A stretch of DNA of 64,000 nt from Dehalobacter alkaniphilus (GCA_040500365.1 CP148031.1:2108001-2172000); one strand, 5' to 3'; positions 24,781 through 33,802 are shown, numbered from the stretch's first letter. Numbers and translations are program-made. The notes: generated from the letters alone by a model not told the origin.

Positions 24781-26538
24781 ATGGATTTGCTGCAAAAGAA
24801 ACTGAAATTGCTGCCGGATAATCCTGGCGTTTATTTGATGAAAAATGCTGCCGGTAAGATTATTTACGTTGGCAAAGCCAAGGTGCTGAAAAACCGGGTA
24901 AGGTCTTATTTTACAGGGTCCCATGATCAGAAGACCCAAAAACTTGTCAGTGAAATTACCGACTTTGAATATATCCTGACATCTTCTGAGGTTGAGGCTC
25001 TCCTGCTCGAATGCAACCTCATCAAAAAACACGACCCGTACTATAACATTATGTTGAAGGATGATAAATCTTATCCGTATATATTAATTACATCCGAAAA
25101 ACACCCCCGGATTATTGTCACCCGTAAAGTTTCTAAAAAAGCCGGCAAATATTTTGGTCCCTATCCCAATGCAACAGCGGCCAGGGAAACTGCCCGCCTG
25201 CTGAACCGGCTGCTTCCTTTACGCAAATGCAGTCAGATCCCTACCAAATCCTGTCTTTATTATCATATTGGACAATGTCTCGGTCCGTGTATCCATCCTA
25301 TTGAGCCTGAACAATATCAGGAGGTCCTCGATAAAGCCACCATGTTCCTCCGCGGCAATCAAAAAAGCATCATCAACTGGCTGGAAGGAAAAATGACCAA
25401 AGCCGCCGAAGCGCTGCAGTTTGAGGCAGCCAGAGAATACCGGGATCTGATTCAAGACCTGAAAACCATCAGTGAAAAACAAAATATTACGCTAAGTGAT
25501 TTGCGAAACCGCGATATCGTGGCCTACGCGTTTAATGAAGAGCTAATGAATATTCAGGTCTTCTGTTTTCGTCAGGGTAAACTGGTTACCCGGGACAGTT
25601 TCTTCTTTGCCTACTATGATGAACCGGAAGAATCATTTCTTTCGTTTCTGGTTCAGTACTATACGGACGAGATGGTCATTCCGGATGAGATTTGTATTCC
25701 TGAAATCCAATCGACCGCAGTCATGGACATCCTTCCTCTGACCATACCCAAAAAAGGTAAAACCAAACAACTTCTGGCAATGGCCGCCTCTAATGCTGAG
25801 ACTGTTCTGAAAGAAAAGATGGACCTGGAAAAAGACAAAAATGAAGAGATTCAGAAAACAATGGCAGGATTATGTGAACTTCTCGGAATCGCTCAGGCCG
25901 ATACGATCGAAGCCTTCGATATTTCAGGACTGTTCGGCAGCAATATTGTCGGGGGTATGGTTCAGTTTAAAGCCGGAAAACCCTTTCGGGCAAACTACCG
26001 CAAATTTAATATTGCTCCGCTCGCGAACAACAATGATGATACTGCCTACCTCAAGCATATTATCGGGCGCCGTTATTCCCGTCTGCAGAGAGAAGAATCC
26101 GCAATGCCGGATTTGATTCTGGTTGATGGCGGAAAAGGACAAGTCAAAGCCGCACTTGATGCTCTGAAGGAGCTCCGCTTGACCATTCCTGTTGCCGGTA
26201 TGGTTAAAAACGACCGGCACGAAACGCGCAGTCTGATCAATCAAACAGGCCGTGAGCTTTCTATTGACACCAGAGTCGAGGTGTTTTATCTGATCCAGCG
26301 AATCCAGGACGAAGTGCACCGTTTTGCGATCACTTTCCACAGGCAGCAGCGAATTAAAAACATGACCGCATCGGAGCTGGATGGTATCCCCGGAATCGGG
26401 CCAAAACGAAAAAGAATGCTCCTCAGAACTTTTGATTCTTTGGATGAGATCAAAAATGCTGCACCTGAAGAATTTATTAAGTCCGGTTTGTCGGCAGTGG
26501 CCGCCCAAGAAGTCTATAACCACTTTCACCACACGTAA
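24781..26538 (+). CDS. uvrC: UvrABC excinuclease subunit C
   Basis: A protein of about 585 residues making the two incisions in nucleotide excision repair. The N-terminal GIY-YIG nuclease is seen as PGVYLMKNAAGKIIYVGKAK and LLECNLIKKHDPYYN. The UVR helical hairpin (about residues 195-230, KAAEALQFEAAREYRDLI) binds UvrB. The C-terminal RNase H-like nuclease has FDISGLFGSNIVGGMV and LVDGGKGQVKAA, and a helix-hairpin-helix end with LDGIPGIGPKRKRMLLR. A TTG one codon upstream could be used, as GAGGTG is about 8-11 bases before. Length slightly below average. Confidence 0.96.
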   Translation: MDLLQKKLKLLPDNPGVYLMKNAAGKIIYVGKAKVLKNRVRSYFTGSHDQKTQKLVSEITDFEYILTSSEVEALLLECNLIKKHDPYYNIMLKDDKSYPYILITSEKHPRIIVTRKVSKKAGKYFGPYPNATAARETARLLNRLLPLRKCSQIPTKSCLYYHIGQCLGPCIHPIEPEQYQEVLDKATMFLRGNQKSIINWLEGKMTKAAEALQFEAAREYRDLIQDLKTISEKQNITLSDLRNRDIVAYAFNEELMNIQVFCFRQGKLVTRDSFFFAYYDEPEESFLSFLVQYYTDEMVIPDEICIPEIQSTAVMDILPLTIPKKGKTKQLLAMAASNAETVLKEKMDLEKDKNEEIQKTMAGLCELLGIAQADTIEAFDISGLFGSNIVGGMVQFKAGKPFRANYRKFNIAPLANNNDDTAYLKHIIGRRYSRLQREESAMPDLILVDGGKGQVKAALDALKELRLTIPVAGMVKNDRHETRSLINQTGRELSIDTRVEVFYLIQRIQDEVHRFAITFHRQQRIKNMTASELDGIPGIGPKRKRMLLRTFDSLDEIKNAAPEEFIKSGLSAVAAQEVYNHFHHT

Positions 26539-26665
26539 AAACAGGTATGATATTATTTTTTATCTTGTAAAAATTTCTTTGATGTTTGTTTGATTTTTCT
26601 TCCTGCCTTGACAAGACAGGCAAACACGTATATCCTAGAAAATGGATTAATGACTCACAAAAACG

Positions 26666-26692
26666 CGAAAATATAATATATTTTCGTTTTTT
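26666..26692 (+). terminator. uvrC terminator
   Basis: CGAAAATAT and ATATTTTCG form a nine-base stem with a three-base loop, followed by six T's. It lies 127 bases after the uvrC stop and 24 before the M23 gene start. Confidence 0.75.
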
Positions 26693-26715
26693 GTGTCTTA
26701 TTCAGGAGTGATATT

Positions 26716-27609
26716 TTGAAGCACAAATACTCAATTATTATTATCCACCCTGACCACGGCAAAGCACCCCGGCAGATTCAGTTTTCAGTCAAAGCGAAAA
26801 AAATGATTGTTACCAGCTCAGCTGCACTGGGTATCTTTTTTACGGGACTTTTTGCTTATGACATTTACCAGGCTCATTACATCAATGTTTATCAGCAAAA
26901 AATTGCCTATGTTGATAAGCTTGAAGATCAGTTGCAGGCCAAGGATCTGGAAATCGCGAGATTAAATGAAAAGACATCCGAAATCAATCAGAACTTGTTA
27001 ACCATCTCCTCACTGGAATCTAAAATTGCTGGCATTCTTAAAATCCAGCAGAAAAGTACGACGGAAGTCAGCCGCGGCAGTTACTCCGTACAGTCATATT
27101 CCGAGCCGGAAAGCCTTGATCAGGCTTCAAATCTGCTCAATTCTCATGTGGAAACCCTGCAGGAGTATTATGATGCTTCCGTAGAATACAAAGACAAGCT
27201 GAACCGGACACCGAATATTCTTCCGGTCAATGGCCCAATCTCCTCACCTTTTGGCTATCGCCGCAATCCTTTTGGCGGCTGGAGCAGTGAATTTCATTCC
27301 GGTATTGATATTGCCTGCGATTATGGCACACCTGTCCAGGCGGTTGCTGCCGGGACTGTCACTTATGCAGGCTATGACGGTTATTGGGGACGAAGGGTGC
27401 AGATTGACCACGGCTATGGCGTTGTAACGTTTTATGCCCATAATTCCAAACTGACAGTCAAAGTCGGAGACACGGTTCAGAAAGGCGAGATTGTCGCGTA
27501 CAGCGGAAATTCCGGCCGGAGCACCGGCAGCCACCTTCACTACCAGGCCTATGTTGACGGCGAACTCGTTGATCCGACAGTCTTTACTACCTATACCGAA
27601 GCGCAATAA
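26716..27609 (+). CDS. M23 family metallopeptidase (membrane-anchored, LytM type)
   Basis: A 297-residue cell-wall endopeptidase starting at TTG 26716 with AGGAG upstream. It has one N-terminal membrane helix (about residues 30-48, IVTSSAALGIFFTGLFAY), a coiled coil (about 60-115, KLEDQLQAKDLEIARLNEKT) and a C-terminal LytM domain. The zinc ligands are HSGIDIACDYG (His and Asp) and HLHYQAYVDG (HxH). The domain begins GPISSPFGYRRNPFGG. The arrangement resembles sporulation or division-associated LytM regulators. Next gene is a bactofilin 16 bases on; bactofilin/M23 gene pairs are widespread and link bactofilin scaffolds to local peptidoglycan editing. Confidence 0.93.
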   Translation: MKHKYSIIIIHPDHGKAPRQIQFSVKAKKMIVTSSAALGIFFTGLFAYDIYQAHYINVYQQKIAYVDKLEDQLQAKDLEIARLNEKTSEINQNLLTISSLESKIAGILKIQQKSTTEVSRGSYSVQSYSEPESLDQASNLLNSHVETLQEYYDASVEYKDKLNRTPNILPVNGPISSPFGYRRNPFGGWSSEFHSGIDIACDYGTPVQAVAAGTVTYAGYDGYWGRRVQIDHGYGVVTFYAHNSKLTVKVGDTVQKGEIVAYSGNSGRSTGSHLHYQAYVDGELVDPTVFTTYTEAQ

Positions 27610-27625
27610 AAAGGAGCGGCTAAGA

Positions 27626-28042
27626 ATGTTTAGTAAAAAAGAAAACGACACAAAACCGGTTATCCGAAATATCAGCACGAACACAAATATTACATACATT
27701 GCCGAAGACTGTGAACTCAAGGGGTCTTTGGTATCGAGCGGCAATATTCGGATAGACGGCAAGCTCGAAGGCACTGTTGAAGTCGGGGGCGACTTAATCA
27801 TCGGTCAGTCTGCCTCAGTAAAAGCCAATATCTCTGCTGCTACAGCAACCATTACGGGTGTTGTCTGCGGGAACATTAAGGTCGGAGACCTGTTGGAATT
27901 AAGCCCTACCTCCCGCCTCTACGGGGACATCACCGCCAGACAGCTTAAAATCGACCAGGGCGCCATCTTTGTCGGCACAAGTTCCATCGTCTCTGACAGT
28001 ACAGATCATCCCGATGACTCTTCCCCTGAAGAAAAGCCCTAA
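27626..28042 (+). CDS. Bactofilin (polymer-forming cytoskeletal protein)
   Basis: A 138-residue bactofilin, starting at ATG 27626 with AAGGAG eight bases before. The core is a right-handed beta helix made of repeated short units: EDCELKGSLVSSGNIRIDGK, LEGTVEVGGDLIIGQSASVK, ANISAATATITGVVCGNIKV and GDLLELSPTSRLYGDITARQ. The short charged tails at both ends are typical. Bactofilins polymerise without nucleotide at the membrane and position cell-wall enzymes. The M23 peptidase upstream in the same operon is its probable partner. Followed by a strong terminator. Confidence 0.93.
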   Translation: MFSKKENDTKPVIRNISTNTNITYIAEDCELKGSLVSSGNIRIDGKLEGTVEVGGDLIIGQSASVKANISAATATITGVVCGNIKVGDLLELSPTSRLYGDITARQLKIDQGAIFVGTSSIVSDSTDHPDDSSPEEKP

Positions 28043-28055
28043 AAAAGGCGGACCT

Positions 28056-28104
28056 GGGGTTTTGCAGGAATGCTGTAACAGCAGCCCGACAAAACCCCTT
28101 TTTT
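28056..28104 (+). terminator. Terminator of the M23-bactofilin operon
   Basis: GGGGTTTTG (28056-28064) and CAAAACCCC (28090-28098) pair over nine bases, with a smaller inner hairpin GCTGTAACAGC, followed by six T's. Confidence 0.85.
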
Positions 28105-28150
28105 ATTATTTTAACGCCCTAAGAGAGACCCTCCTAATGTACACAAAATA

Positions 28151-28180
28151 ATACATCTCTCTTTGAGATGTATATTTTTT
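28151..28180 (-). terminator. Hairpin at the 3' end of the large RNA (possibly bidirectional)
   Basis: ATACATCTC and GAGATGTAT form a perfect nine-base stem with a five-base loop. On the minus strand it is followed by TATTTTG; on the plus strand by ATTTTTTT. On the minus strand it ends the predicted large RNA. Confidence 0.7.
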
Positions 28181-28800
28181 TACGAACCACTTATTGGCTG
28201 TAAGTCCCTTGGATTGTAGGATATCGAGAAGTAAATGTTGCGGCTTAGGTCAAGTAGGTTTTCCCACCAGGATCCCTTTGGTTTCCTGCAAGGGCGGTTT
28301 CCCCTTCCTCCTGGTCTGAAATGTTGCCATTTCTCAGAACTTGATCGCCACTTAGTCCGCACTTCAATCCTTCTCGATAAAACGCTCTAGAAGTTTTCCT
28401 TAACACTCCCGGTCACCCTAGCCTCTTTTGCAGAAAAGAATTTCCGGCAGGTATAACGGATGTTTGCCAACACCAGTTAACCAATCATCGCCTTTCCAAC
28501 TTTTCCACCTCAAGGCAGGCTACACTGCACTAAGTTCCTTCCTAATGCAGGTTCATCCCCAAGCCGTAGCTATGTTTCAAACCACGTACCTGGGCCTCCA
28601 CGGATAAAGGGTAGCGCCCACATGCCATTGCGGATCCCCCTCTGTCCTTAACTCCCAGCAGCAGCCCACGACTGGGCGTCCCAAGCCACCACCAGGAACT
28701 TCATCGGTATGCCCTTAGCGGATTCTTAGGCCCGCCCTCGAATGACCGTTTCATGCACTAGAATAACGCTCCATGATCCAAAGGAACCTTACACATCTGA
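28181..28800 (-). ncRNA. Large structured non-coding RNA, candidate OLE RNA
   Basis: About 620 bases without a plausible gene, richer in GC than the flanking AT-rich DNA, ending in a terminator on the minus strand. On that strand, ATCGAGAAG (28378-28370) pairs with CTTCTCGAT (28231-28223), closing a 150-base domain. Inside are a GCGG/CCGC step, TCAAGT/ACTTGA, a GAAATG-GCAA-CATTTC tetraloop hairpin, and ACCAGGA/TCCTGGT. Near the 5' end is GCCCA-GTCG-TGGGC. Length, taxon and large multi-helix form fit OLE (ornate, large, extremophilic) RNA, which binds membrane protein OapA in anaerobic Firmicutes. I could not align it to the OLE consensus, so the name is provisional; the presence of a structured RNA is surer. 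Not a group II intron (no domain V), RNase P RNA or tmRNA by motif. Confidence 0.62.
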
Positions 28801-28839
28801 AACTAAGATATAATTAGTTTTCACTAGTTCATTTTTATT

Positions 28840-28888
28840 AGCTTCCACATCATTTTATACATATAGCTTCCATATCATTTTATACATA
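28840..28888. repeat. Tandem repeat, 25-base unit, two copies
   Basis: AGCTTCCACATCATTTTATA followed by CATAT is repeated once as AGCTTCCATATCATTTTATA with CATA, one substitution apart. It lies upstream of the large RNA on the minus strand and could overlap its promoter region. The rest of 28801-29046 is AT-rich with nothing else seen. Confidence 0.75.
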
Positions 28889-29046
28889 ATCCGTATTTTT
28901 TGCAAAAGCCAGATGTACTATAAAGCGAATTCATACCGCAGATAACTGAACGTTCGTTGATTAAAGAATCGTCTATTTCCGTCAGTTGATTATTTTCGGC
29001 TAAATTCGGCCAAAACAGTCGATATTGACGACCAAGAACCACACCA

Positions 29047-29673
29047 TTATTTGCCGTTTAAAAATAAAAGTCGATCAAAATTGTATATCATTTTTTTTGT
29101 TATATTTTTCCCATAGCGAACCATCAGCATATTGGCTGGATGAGATGTGATTTCCTCATCGTCCGTATCTTTAATAAGCAGATCCGTGTACGTCATCAGA
29201 TGGCGCATCATTTCCCTGTATTCCCAAATCGGCAGGTTTGTTCCATCCAAATCCCAGTGCCAGTAATATTCTGTTGCAATCACAATATAGTCTTCCATTT
29301 TTTCGTCACCGAAAGCAGCTTCCAGCATCCTGCGGGCTACCCCATAATTGCGGTAGCGCGGAGACACTTCAATCGCTCCGAGCTCCAGAACTTTGTCTTG
29401 TCCGGATGACCACCGTTCAAATTCATCCGGCGGATGAAACGTAATATAGCCGACCAGCTCCCCATTGATTTGGGCTGAGACGACTTTTCCCTGTGGAAGA
29501 CAGCTGATCTCAACAATGGCTTTTTTTTGTTTGGCAGCCGGACGGAAAGCTTTTAATTGCTGGTCAATTTCAAGCTTTTCCAAGATATCCGGAGATGTCA
29601 CCCCGGATATCAGCAGTTCCCCTTTCGAAGTCTGGATAGTACAGGTAATGTTGATCCATTCCTCTTTATTCAT
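29047..29673 (-). CDS. GNAT family N-acetyltransferase
   Basis: A 208-residue protein with a GNAT fold. The central part KVVSAQINGELVGYITFHPP, then LELGAIEVSPRYRNYGVARR and MLEAAFG, shows the acetyl-CoA loop as RYRNYGVARRML (the Q/RxxGxG/A motif). The N-terminal 50 residues and C-terminal 50 residues are not typical of the minimal fold. In Bacillus the AcuA protein, of this length, acetylates acetyl-CoA synthetase; the pattern WYWHWDLDGTNLPIWEYREM-like region here (residues about 140-160) is reminiscent of AcuA, and an acsA gene is 6 kb away. That link is inference. It overlaps the ahcY stop by eight bases. Confidence 0.75.
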   Translation of the reverse strand: MNKEEWINITCTIQTSKGELLISGVTSPDILEKLEIDQQLKAFRPAAKQKKAIVEISCLPQGKVVSAQINGELVGYITFHPPDEFERWSSGQDKVLELGAIEVSPRYRNYGVARRMLEAAFGDEKMEDYIVIATEYYWHWDLDGTNLPIWEYREMMRHLMTYTDLLIKDTDDEEITSHPANMLMVRYGKNITKKMIYNFDRLLFLNGK

Positions 29674-30919
29674 TTACCCACCCTGCTAGGTATTCCGCCT
29701 GATCCGATGTCAGGCTGTCAATTTGCAGTCCAAGTGAATGAAGCTTCATCAGCGCAACCTTATTGTCCAGTTGTTCCGGAACATTAAAAACTTTGTTCTC
29801 AAGCCCCTGGTTTTTTACCAGATATTCGAGGGCCAAAGCCTGCAACGCAAAAGACGTATCCATTACTTCCACCGGGTGGCCGTCTCCTGCAGCTAAATTC
29901 ACCAGTCTGCCTTCAGCAAGCAAGAAGATTTTTCTCCCGTCTTCAAGGGTAAATTCTTCAGTGTTGGGGCGGACCTTTCTTTTGGAAACAGCCAGAAGAC
30001 TCAGGTCCTGCTTAGAGATTTCCACATCAAAATGACCGGCGTTCGCCAGGATTGCACCATTCTTCATCCGTGCAAAATGATCTTTTGTAATGACATTTTT
30101 ATTGCCAGTCACGGTAATAAAGTAATCTGCCATAGAAGCGGCTTCCTTCATCGGCATGACCTCGTATCCGTCCATCCAGGCCTCATTGGCTTTAACCGGG
30201 TCAACTTCACAGATAATGATTTTCGCCCCAAGCCCTCTGGCTCTTAATGCCACACCTTTGCCGCACCATCCATAACCAACGATACAAACCGTTTTTCCTG
30301 CAACGACCAGATTGGTTGTCCGCAGAATCGCATCCCAGACGGATTGACCCGTTCCATATCGGTTGTCAAATAAATACTTGCTTCTGGCATCATTGACGGC
30401 CATCATCGGAAATTCAAGCTTTCCTTCCCTGGACATGGCTTTTAATCTGAGAATACCTGTTGTGGTCTCCTCCGCTCCACCTCTAACCTGGCCAATCAAT
30501 TCCCGCCGGCAGGTATGAATTGTTGAAACGAGATCCCCACCGTCATCAATGATATAATCAGGCCCAAAATCGAGGGCCTTGTTGATATGCACTTTATACT
30601 CCTCATCTGTCGCACCGTGCCAGGCATGAGCCCTGATGCCGTTTTCGACCAGAGCCGCTACCACATCATCCTGCGTAGAAAGCGGATTGCTGGCGACCAC
30701 AGCAACTTCCCCGCCTCCCGCCTGAATTGTCAAGGCCAGGTATGCGGTTTTTGCTTCCAAATGAAGGCAGATGACAATTTTTTTCCCTGCAAACGGGCGC
30801 TCTTGAATATATTGATCCCGAAGTGAATTCAACACCGGCATGTACTGTTTTACCCAGTCTATTTTTCGTTGTCCGTCAGCAGCCAGCCTAATATCTCGAA
30901 TGGTAGAAACTTCGTTCAT
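29666..30919 (-). CDS. ahcY: Adenosylhomocysteinase
   Basis: A 417-residue NAD-dependent enzyme splitting S-adenosylhomocysteine into adenosine and homocysteine after methyl transfer. DWVKQYMPVLNSLRDQY is N-terminal; YIIDDGGDLVSTIHT holds the catalytic Asp; MAVNDARSKYLFDNRYGTGQ carries Asn, Asp and Lys of the active site; CIVGYGWCGKGVALRARGLG is the NAD-binding loop; NLAAGDGHPVEVMDTSFALQ is the C-terminal signature. A shorter bacterial/archaeal type. AGGAGGTG lies a few bases before the ATG. Overlaps the acetyltransferase gene; no SAH riboswitch seen in the 110-base leader. Confidence 0.95.
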   Translation of the reverse strand: MNEVSTIRDIRLAADGQRKIDWVKQYMPVLNSLRDQYIQERPFAGKKIVICLHLEAKTAYLALTIQAGGGEVAVVASNPLSTQDDVVAALVENGIRAHAWHGATDEEYKVHINKALDFGPDYIIDDGGDLVSTIHTCRRELIGQVRGGAEETTTGILRLKAMSREGKLEFPMMAVNDARSKYLFDNRYGTGQSVWDAILRTTNLVVAGKTVCIVGYGWCGKGVALRARGLGAKIIICEVDPVKANEAWMDGYEVMPMKEAASMADYFITVTGNKNVITKDHFARMKNGAILANAGHFDVEISKQDLSLLAVSKRKVRPNTEEFTLEDGRKIFLLAEGRLVNLAAGDGHPVEVMDTSFALQALALEYLVKNQGLENKVFNVPEQLDNKVALMKLHSLGLQIDSLTSDQAEYLAGWVNE

Positions 30920-30983
30920 CTTAGCACCTCCTCCGCTTTATTATACACGTATTTGTTCTAAAAGTCAGACTGCTTCAGAAGAA

Positions 30984-31010
30984 AATCAGGCTCCTTTTCA
31001 GGACCTGATT
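30984..31010 (-). terminator. Terminator between mrp and ahcY
   Basis: AATCAGG and CCTGATT form a seven-base stem with an inner CCT/AGG step, followed on the minus strand by TTCTTC. It lies 21 bases after the mrp stop. Confidence 0.6.
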
Positions 31011-31030
31011 GTACAGTCTTGCTTGCGTAC

Positions 31031-31897
31031 TTATGCTGTTTCTTTCGGACTTTTTTCCTTGCTGCAGGCAGCAACTTTTTGAGCAATTACATCAAACAGC
31101 GCCGACTGATATTCTTCAACTTGCCCTTCATCGGAAAGCGCTGTCAGTCTTGGATCAATCGGCAATTGGCCGAGATAAGGAATTTCATTCGCCGCAGCTT
31201 CCTTCTCTCCAGCCGGTTTGCCGAATATCTCAATGCGCTTGTTGCAGTCCGGGCATTCAATATAAGCCATATTTTCAACAAGTCCATAAAAAGTAGCTTT
31301 ATACATGGTGGCCATTTTTATGGCTTTACGGACAACCATGTTAGCGAGCTGCTGAGGACTTGTGACAATAACCAAACCATCCACCGGAATAGACTGCAAT
31401 ACGGAGATCGGCACATCACCGGTTCCCGGAGGCAAGTCAATCAGCAGGTAATCAAGTTCTCCCCAGATCACATCCGTCCAGAACTGTTTCACCAGTTGGG
31501 AAATGACCGGACCTCTCCAAATCACAGGATCATCCTCATTTTCGAGCATAAGATTCAGAGAAACAATCTTGATGCCACTCATGGATTCGACCGGCATAAT
31601 CCCCTTTTCAGCGGCACTTGCTTTGTCTTTGAGACCAAAAATCTTCGGAATGCTGGGTCCTGTGATATCCGCATCGAGAATGCCGACTTTATAGCCCTGA
31701 CGCATCAGGCTTACAGCAAGCATGCTCGTTACAGAGGATTTCCCGACTCCACCCTTGCCGCTCATGACTGCGACAACATTTTTAATATTGCTTAATTTTT
31801 GAGCTTCAGTAAGTTCCGGAACTGAGGAACAGCTGCCGGAGCAGGTTGAAGCTGTTGAACAACTGCTGCATGGACTACTCACTTTTTTTACCTCCAT
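31031..31897 (-). CDS. mrp: Mrp/NBP35 family iron-sulfur carrier ATPase
   Basis: A 288-residue P-loop protein that carries iron-sulfur clusters to apoproteins. VAVMSGKGGVGKSSVTSML is the deviant Walker A; DYLLIDLPPGTGDVPISVLQ the Walker B; the cluster-binding CxxC is in AYIECPDCNKRIEIFG. The N-terminus is unusually cysteine rich (SPCSSCSTASTCSGSCSSVP), as in NBP35-type proteins of anaerobes, which may hold an additional cluster. Its start overlaps the pepF stop by one base, suggesting translational coupling. The protein ends KVAACSKEKSPKETA. Confidence 0.93.
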   Translation of the reverse strand: MEVKKVSSPCSSCSTASTCSGSCSSVPELTEAQKLSNIKNVVAVMSGKGGVGKSSVTSMLAVSLMRQGYKVGILDADITGPSIPKIFGLKDKASAAEKGIMPVESMSGIKIVSLNLMLENEDDPVIWRGPVISQLVKQFWTDVIWGELDYLLIDLPPGTGDVPISVLQSIPVDGLVIVTSPQQLANMVVRKAIKMATMYKATFYGLVENMAYIECPDCNKRIEIFGKPAGEKEAAANEIPYLGQLPIDPRLTALSDEGQVEEYQSALFDVIAQKVAACSKEKSPKETA

Positions 31898-33696
31898 TAT
31901 TCGCCGACAAGTTTCTCCAGCTGGTCGAGCAGCTCCACGAAAACATCCAGCGCCTGCTTGACCGGTTCAGGTTTTTCCATATCGACTCCGGCTTGGCGCA
32001 GAAGTTCGATCGGATAATCTGAGCCTCCGCTGGACAAAAACGCCAGATACCGCTGTACAGCAGGTTCCCCTTCCTGCACGATTTGCTGTGCGAGAGCCGT
32101 CGCTGCTGAAAATCCTGTCGCATACTTATAAACATAGAAAGCATTATAAAAATGCGGAATCCGTGTCCATTCCATATTGATCTGTTCATCCAAGACAATG
32201 TCGGACCCAAAATATTTCAGGTTCAGGTCCCGGTAAATTTTGGACAGGTGGTCTGCCGTGAGGGATTCATTCCGTTCGGCTGCAGCATGGATTTCCTTTT
32301 CAAACTCTGCAAACATGGTCTGCCTGAACACGGTCCCCCTAAATTGCTCCAGATAATGATTAATCAGATAGGCCTTCATTTTACTGTCATTCGAGGCATT
32401 GATCATATGACGCATAACCAGGGATTCGTTCAGTGTGGAAGCAACCTCGGCCACAAATATTTTATATCCTGCATAAATATGAGTCTGGTTTTTATTCGAT
32501 AAATACGTGTGCAGGGAATGCCCCATTTCATGGGCCAGGGTAAACAGGGAATCCAGCGTGTTCTGATGGTTCAGCAAAACATAAGGATGGGAGCTGTACG
32601 TGCCCCAGGAGTAGCCTCCGCTTGTTTTGCCGATGTTTTCATAGATATCAATCCAGCCGGAACGGAATCCTTCGTCCAGAATCTCCAGATACTCTTCTCC
32701 CAAAGGTTTAAGCCCTTCGCGTACAATGGACTTCGCTTCCTCAAACGGAATATGCGCATCCATTTCAGGGACGAAAGGAACATAAATATCATACATATGC
32801 AGCTCTGCAACGCCGAGGACTTTTTTGCGCAGCTGAATATACCGTTGAAACTGCGGCAAATAATCATGAACTGTCTGTATCAGCGCGTCATAAACGGGAA
32901 GTGGCACTTTGTCGTCGTCAAGAGCGCTTTGAATCGCAGAATCATAGTGTCTGACCCTTGAATAAAAAACATCGGCCTTGACACTCGCTCCGAGCATCGC
33001 CGCCCAGGAGTTTATTTGTTTGCCGTAAGCCGCATAAAGCGTTGTAAATGCATCCTGTCTGACTCTACGGTCTTTGCTTTCCATATACCGGATAAAATTT
33101 CCCTTGGTCAGTTCAATTTCCCGGCCTTCTTCATCCTTGATCGGGCCGATTTTCAGATCCGCATCGTTGGCCATGCTGAAAATCGTGCTTGGTGCTGAAG
33201 CCAGTTCGCCGGTTTCAGCCAGGATTTTTTCCTCAGCCAGGCTTAAGACATGCTGTTTTTGTCTCAGGATATTTTCCAGGTAATGATGATAAACCTGCAA
33301 TCTCTCATCCTGACGGATCTCACTAAAGCGTTCATCCGGAATAGCCAGGATTTCCGGAACAATAAATGACAAGGCGCTTCCGGCCTGTACTGAAAGCATT
33401 GTCGCCCGGTCTGTCATCCCCTGGTAACGGGAAATCCGGTTATCTTCATCCCTTCTCATCCGGGCGTACGTAAACAGGTCTTCCAGGTTCAGGCTGAAAC
33501 GGTCCGCCCATTCCATACATTCAACAAAAATGTCCGCACCGCCGGCAAGCTGTCCCTGATATTTTGCGGAAAGCCCAATCATCTTTTCTGTTTCGCTAAA
33601 CATTTTCTCCCAGTCCTGATCACTGGCAAAAATATCTTCGAGTCTCCATTTATATTCCTGTGAGATTTCTTCCCTTGAACGTAAGGTTTCTGACAA
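31897..33696 (-). CDS. pepF: Oligoendopeptidase F
   Basis: A 599-residue M3B zinc metallopeptidase that degrades short peptides in the cytosol. SLFTLAHEMGHSLHTYLSN carries the HExGH zinc motif, with the third ligand in VAEVASTLNESLVMRHM. RYKWRLEDIFASDQDWEKM-like sequence at the N-terminus (residues about 10-30) is typical. I start it at TTG 33696 because GGAGGG lies five bases upstream; the ORF continues 10 codons upstream without an RBS. Its stop overlaps the mrp start. Confidence 0.94.
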   Translation of the reverse strand: MSETLRSREEISQEYKWRLEDIFASDQDWEKMFSETEKMIGLSAKYQGQLAGGADIFVECMEWADRFSLNLEDLFTYARMRRDEDNRISRYQGMTDRATMLSVQAGSALSFIVPEILAIPDERFSEIRQDERLQVYHHYLENILRQKQHVLSLAEEKILAETGELASAPSTIFSMANDADLKIGPIKDEEGREIELTKGNFIRYMESKDRRVRQDAFTTLYAAYGKQINSWAAMLGASVKADVFYSRVRHYDSAIQSALDDDKVPLPVYDALIQTVHDYLPQFQRYIQLRKKVLGVAELHMYDIYVPFVPEMDAHIPFEEAKSIVREGLKPLGEEYLEILDEGFRSGWIDIYENIGKTSGGYSWGTYSSHPYVLLNHQNTLDSLFTLAHEMGHSLHTYLSNKNQTHIYAGYKIFVAEVASTLNESLVMRHMINASNDSKMKAYLINHYLEQFRGTVFRQTMFAEFEKEIHAAAERNESLTADHLSKIYRDLNLKYFGSDIVLDEQINMEWTRIPHFYNAFYVYKYATGFSAATALAQQIVQEGEPAVQRYLAFLSSGGSDYPIELLRQAGVDMEKPEPVKQALDVFVELLDQLEKLVGE

Positions 33697-33802
33697 ACTG
33701 ATCCCTCCATAAAATTGATCTTCCAAATATTATACACAGTAAAAGAAAAAATTACTAATTTGTTGAAGCAAATTATAACGAAATTGTTTGTGCCCATCAA
33801 AA

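Noticed and set aside
28180..28800. Group II intron, RNase P RNA, tmRNA or SRP RNA as explanation for the large RNA
   Set aside because: No domain V or reverse transcriptase for the intron; no GAGGAAAGTCC-type motif for RNase P RNA; no tag-peptide frame or tRNA-like ends for tmRNA; too long for SRP RNA.
30920..31030. SAH riboswitch upstream of ahcY
   Set aside because: The short gap holds only the mrp terminator and a promoter-sized stretch; none of the conserved SAH-riboswitch sequence is visible.
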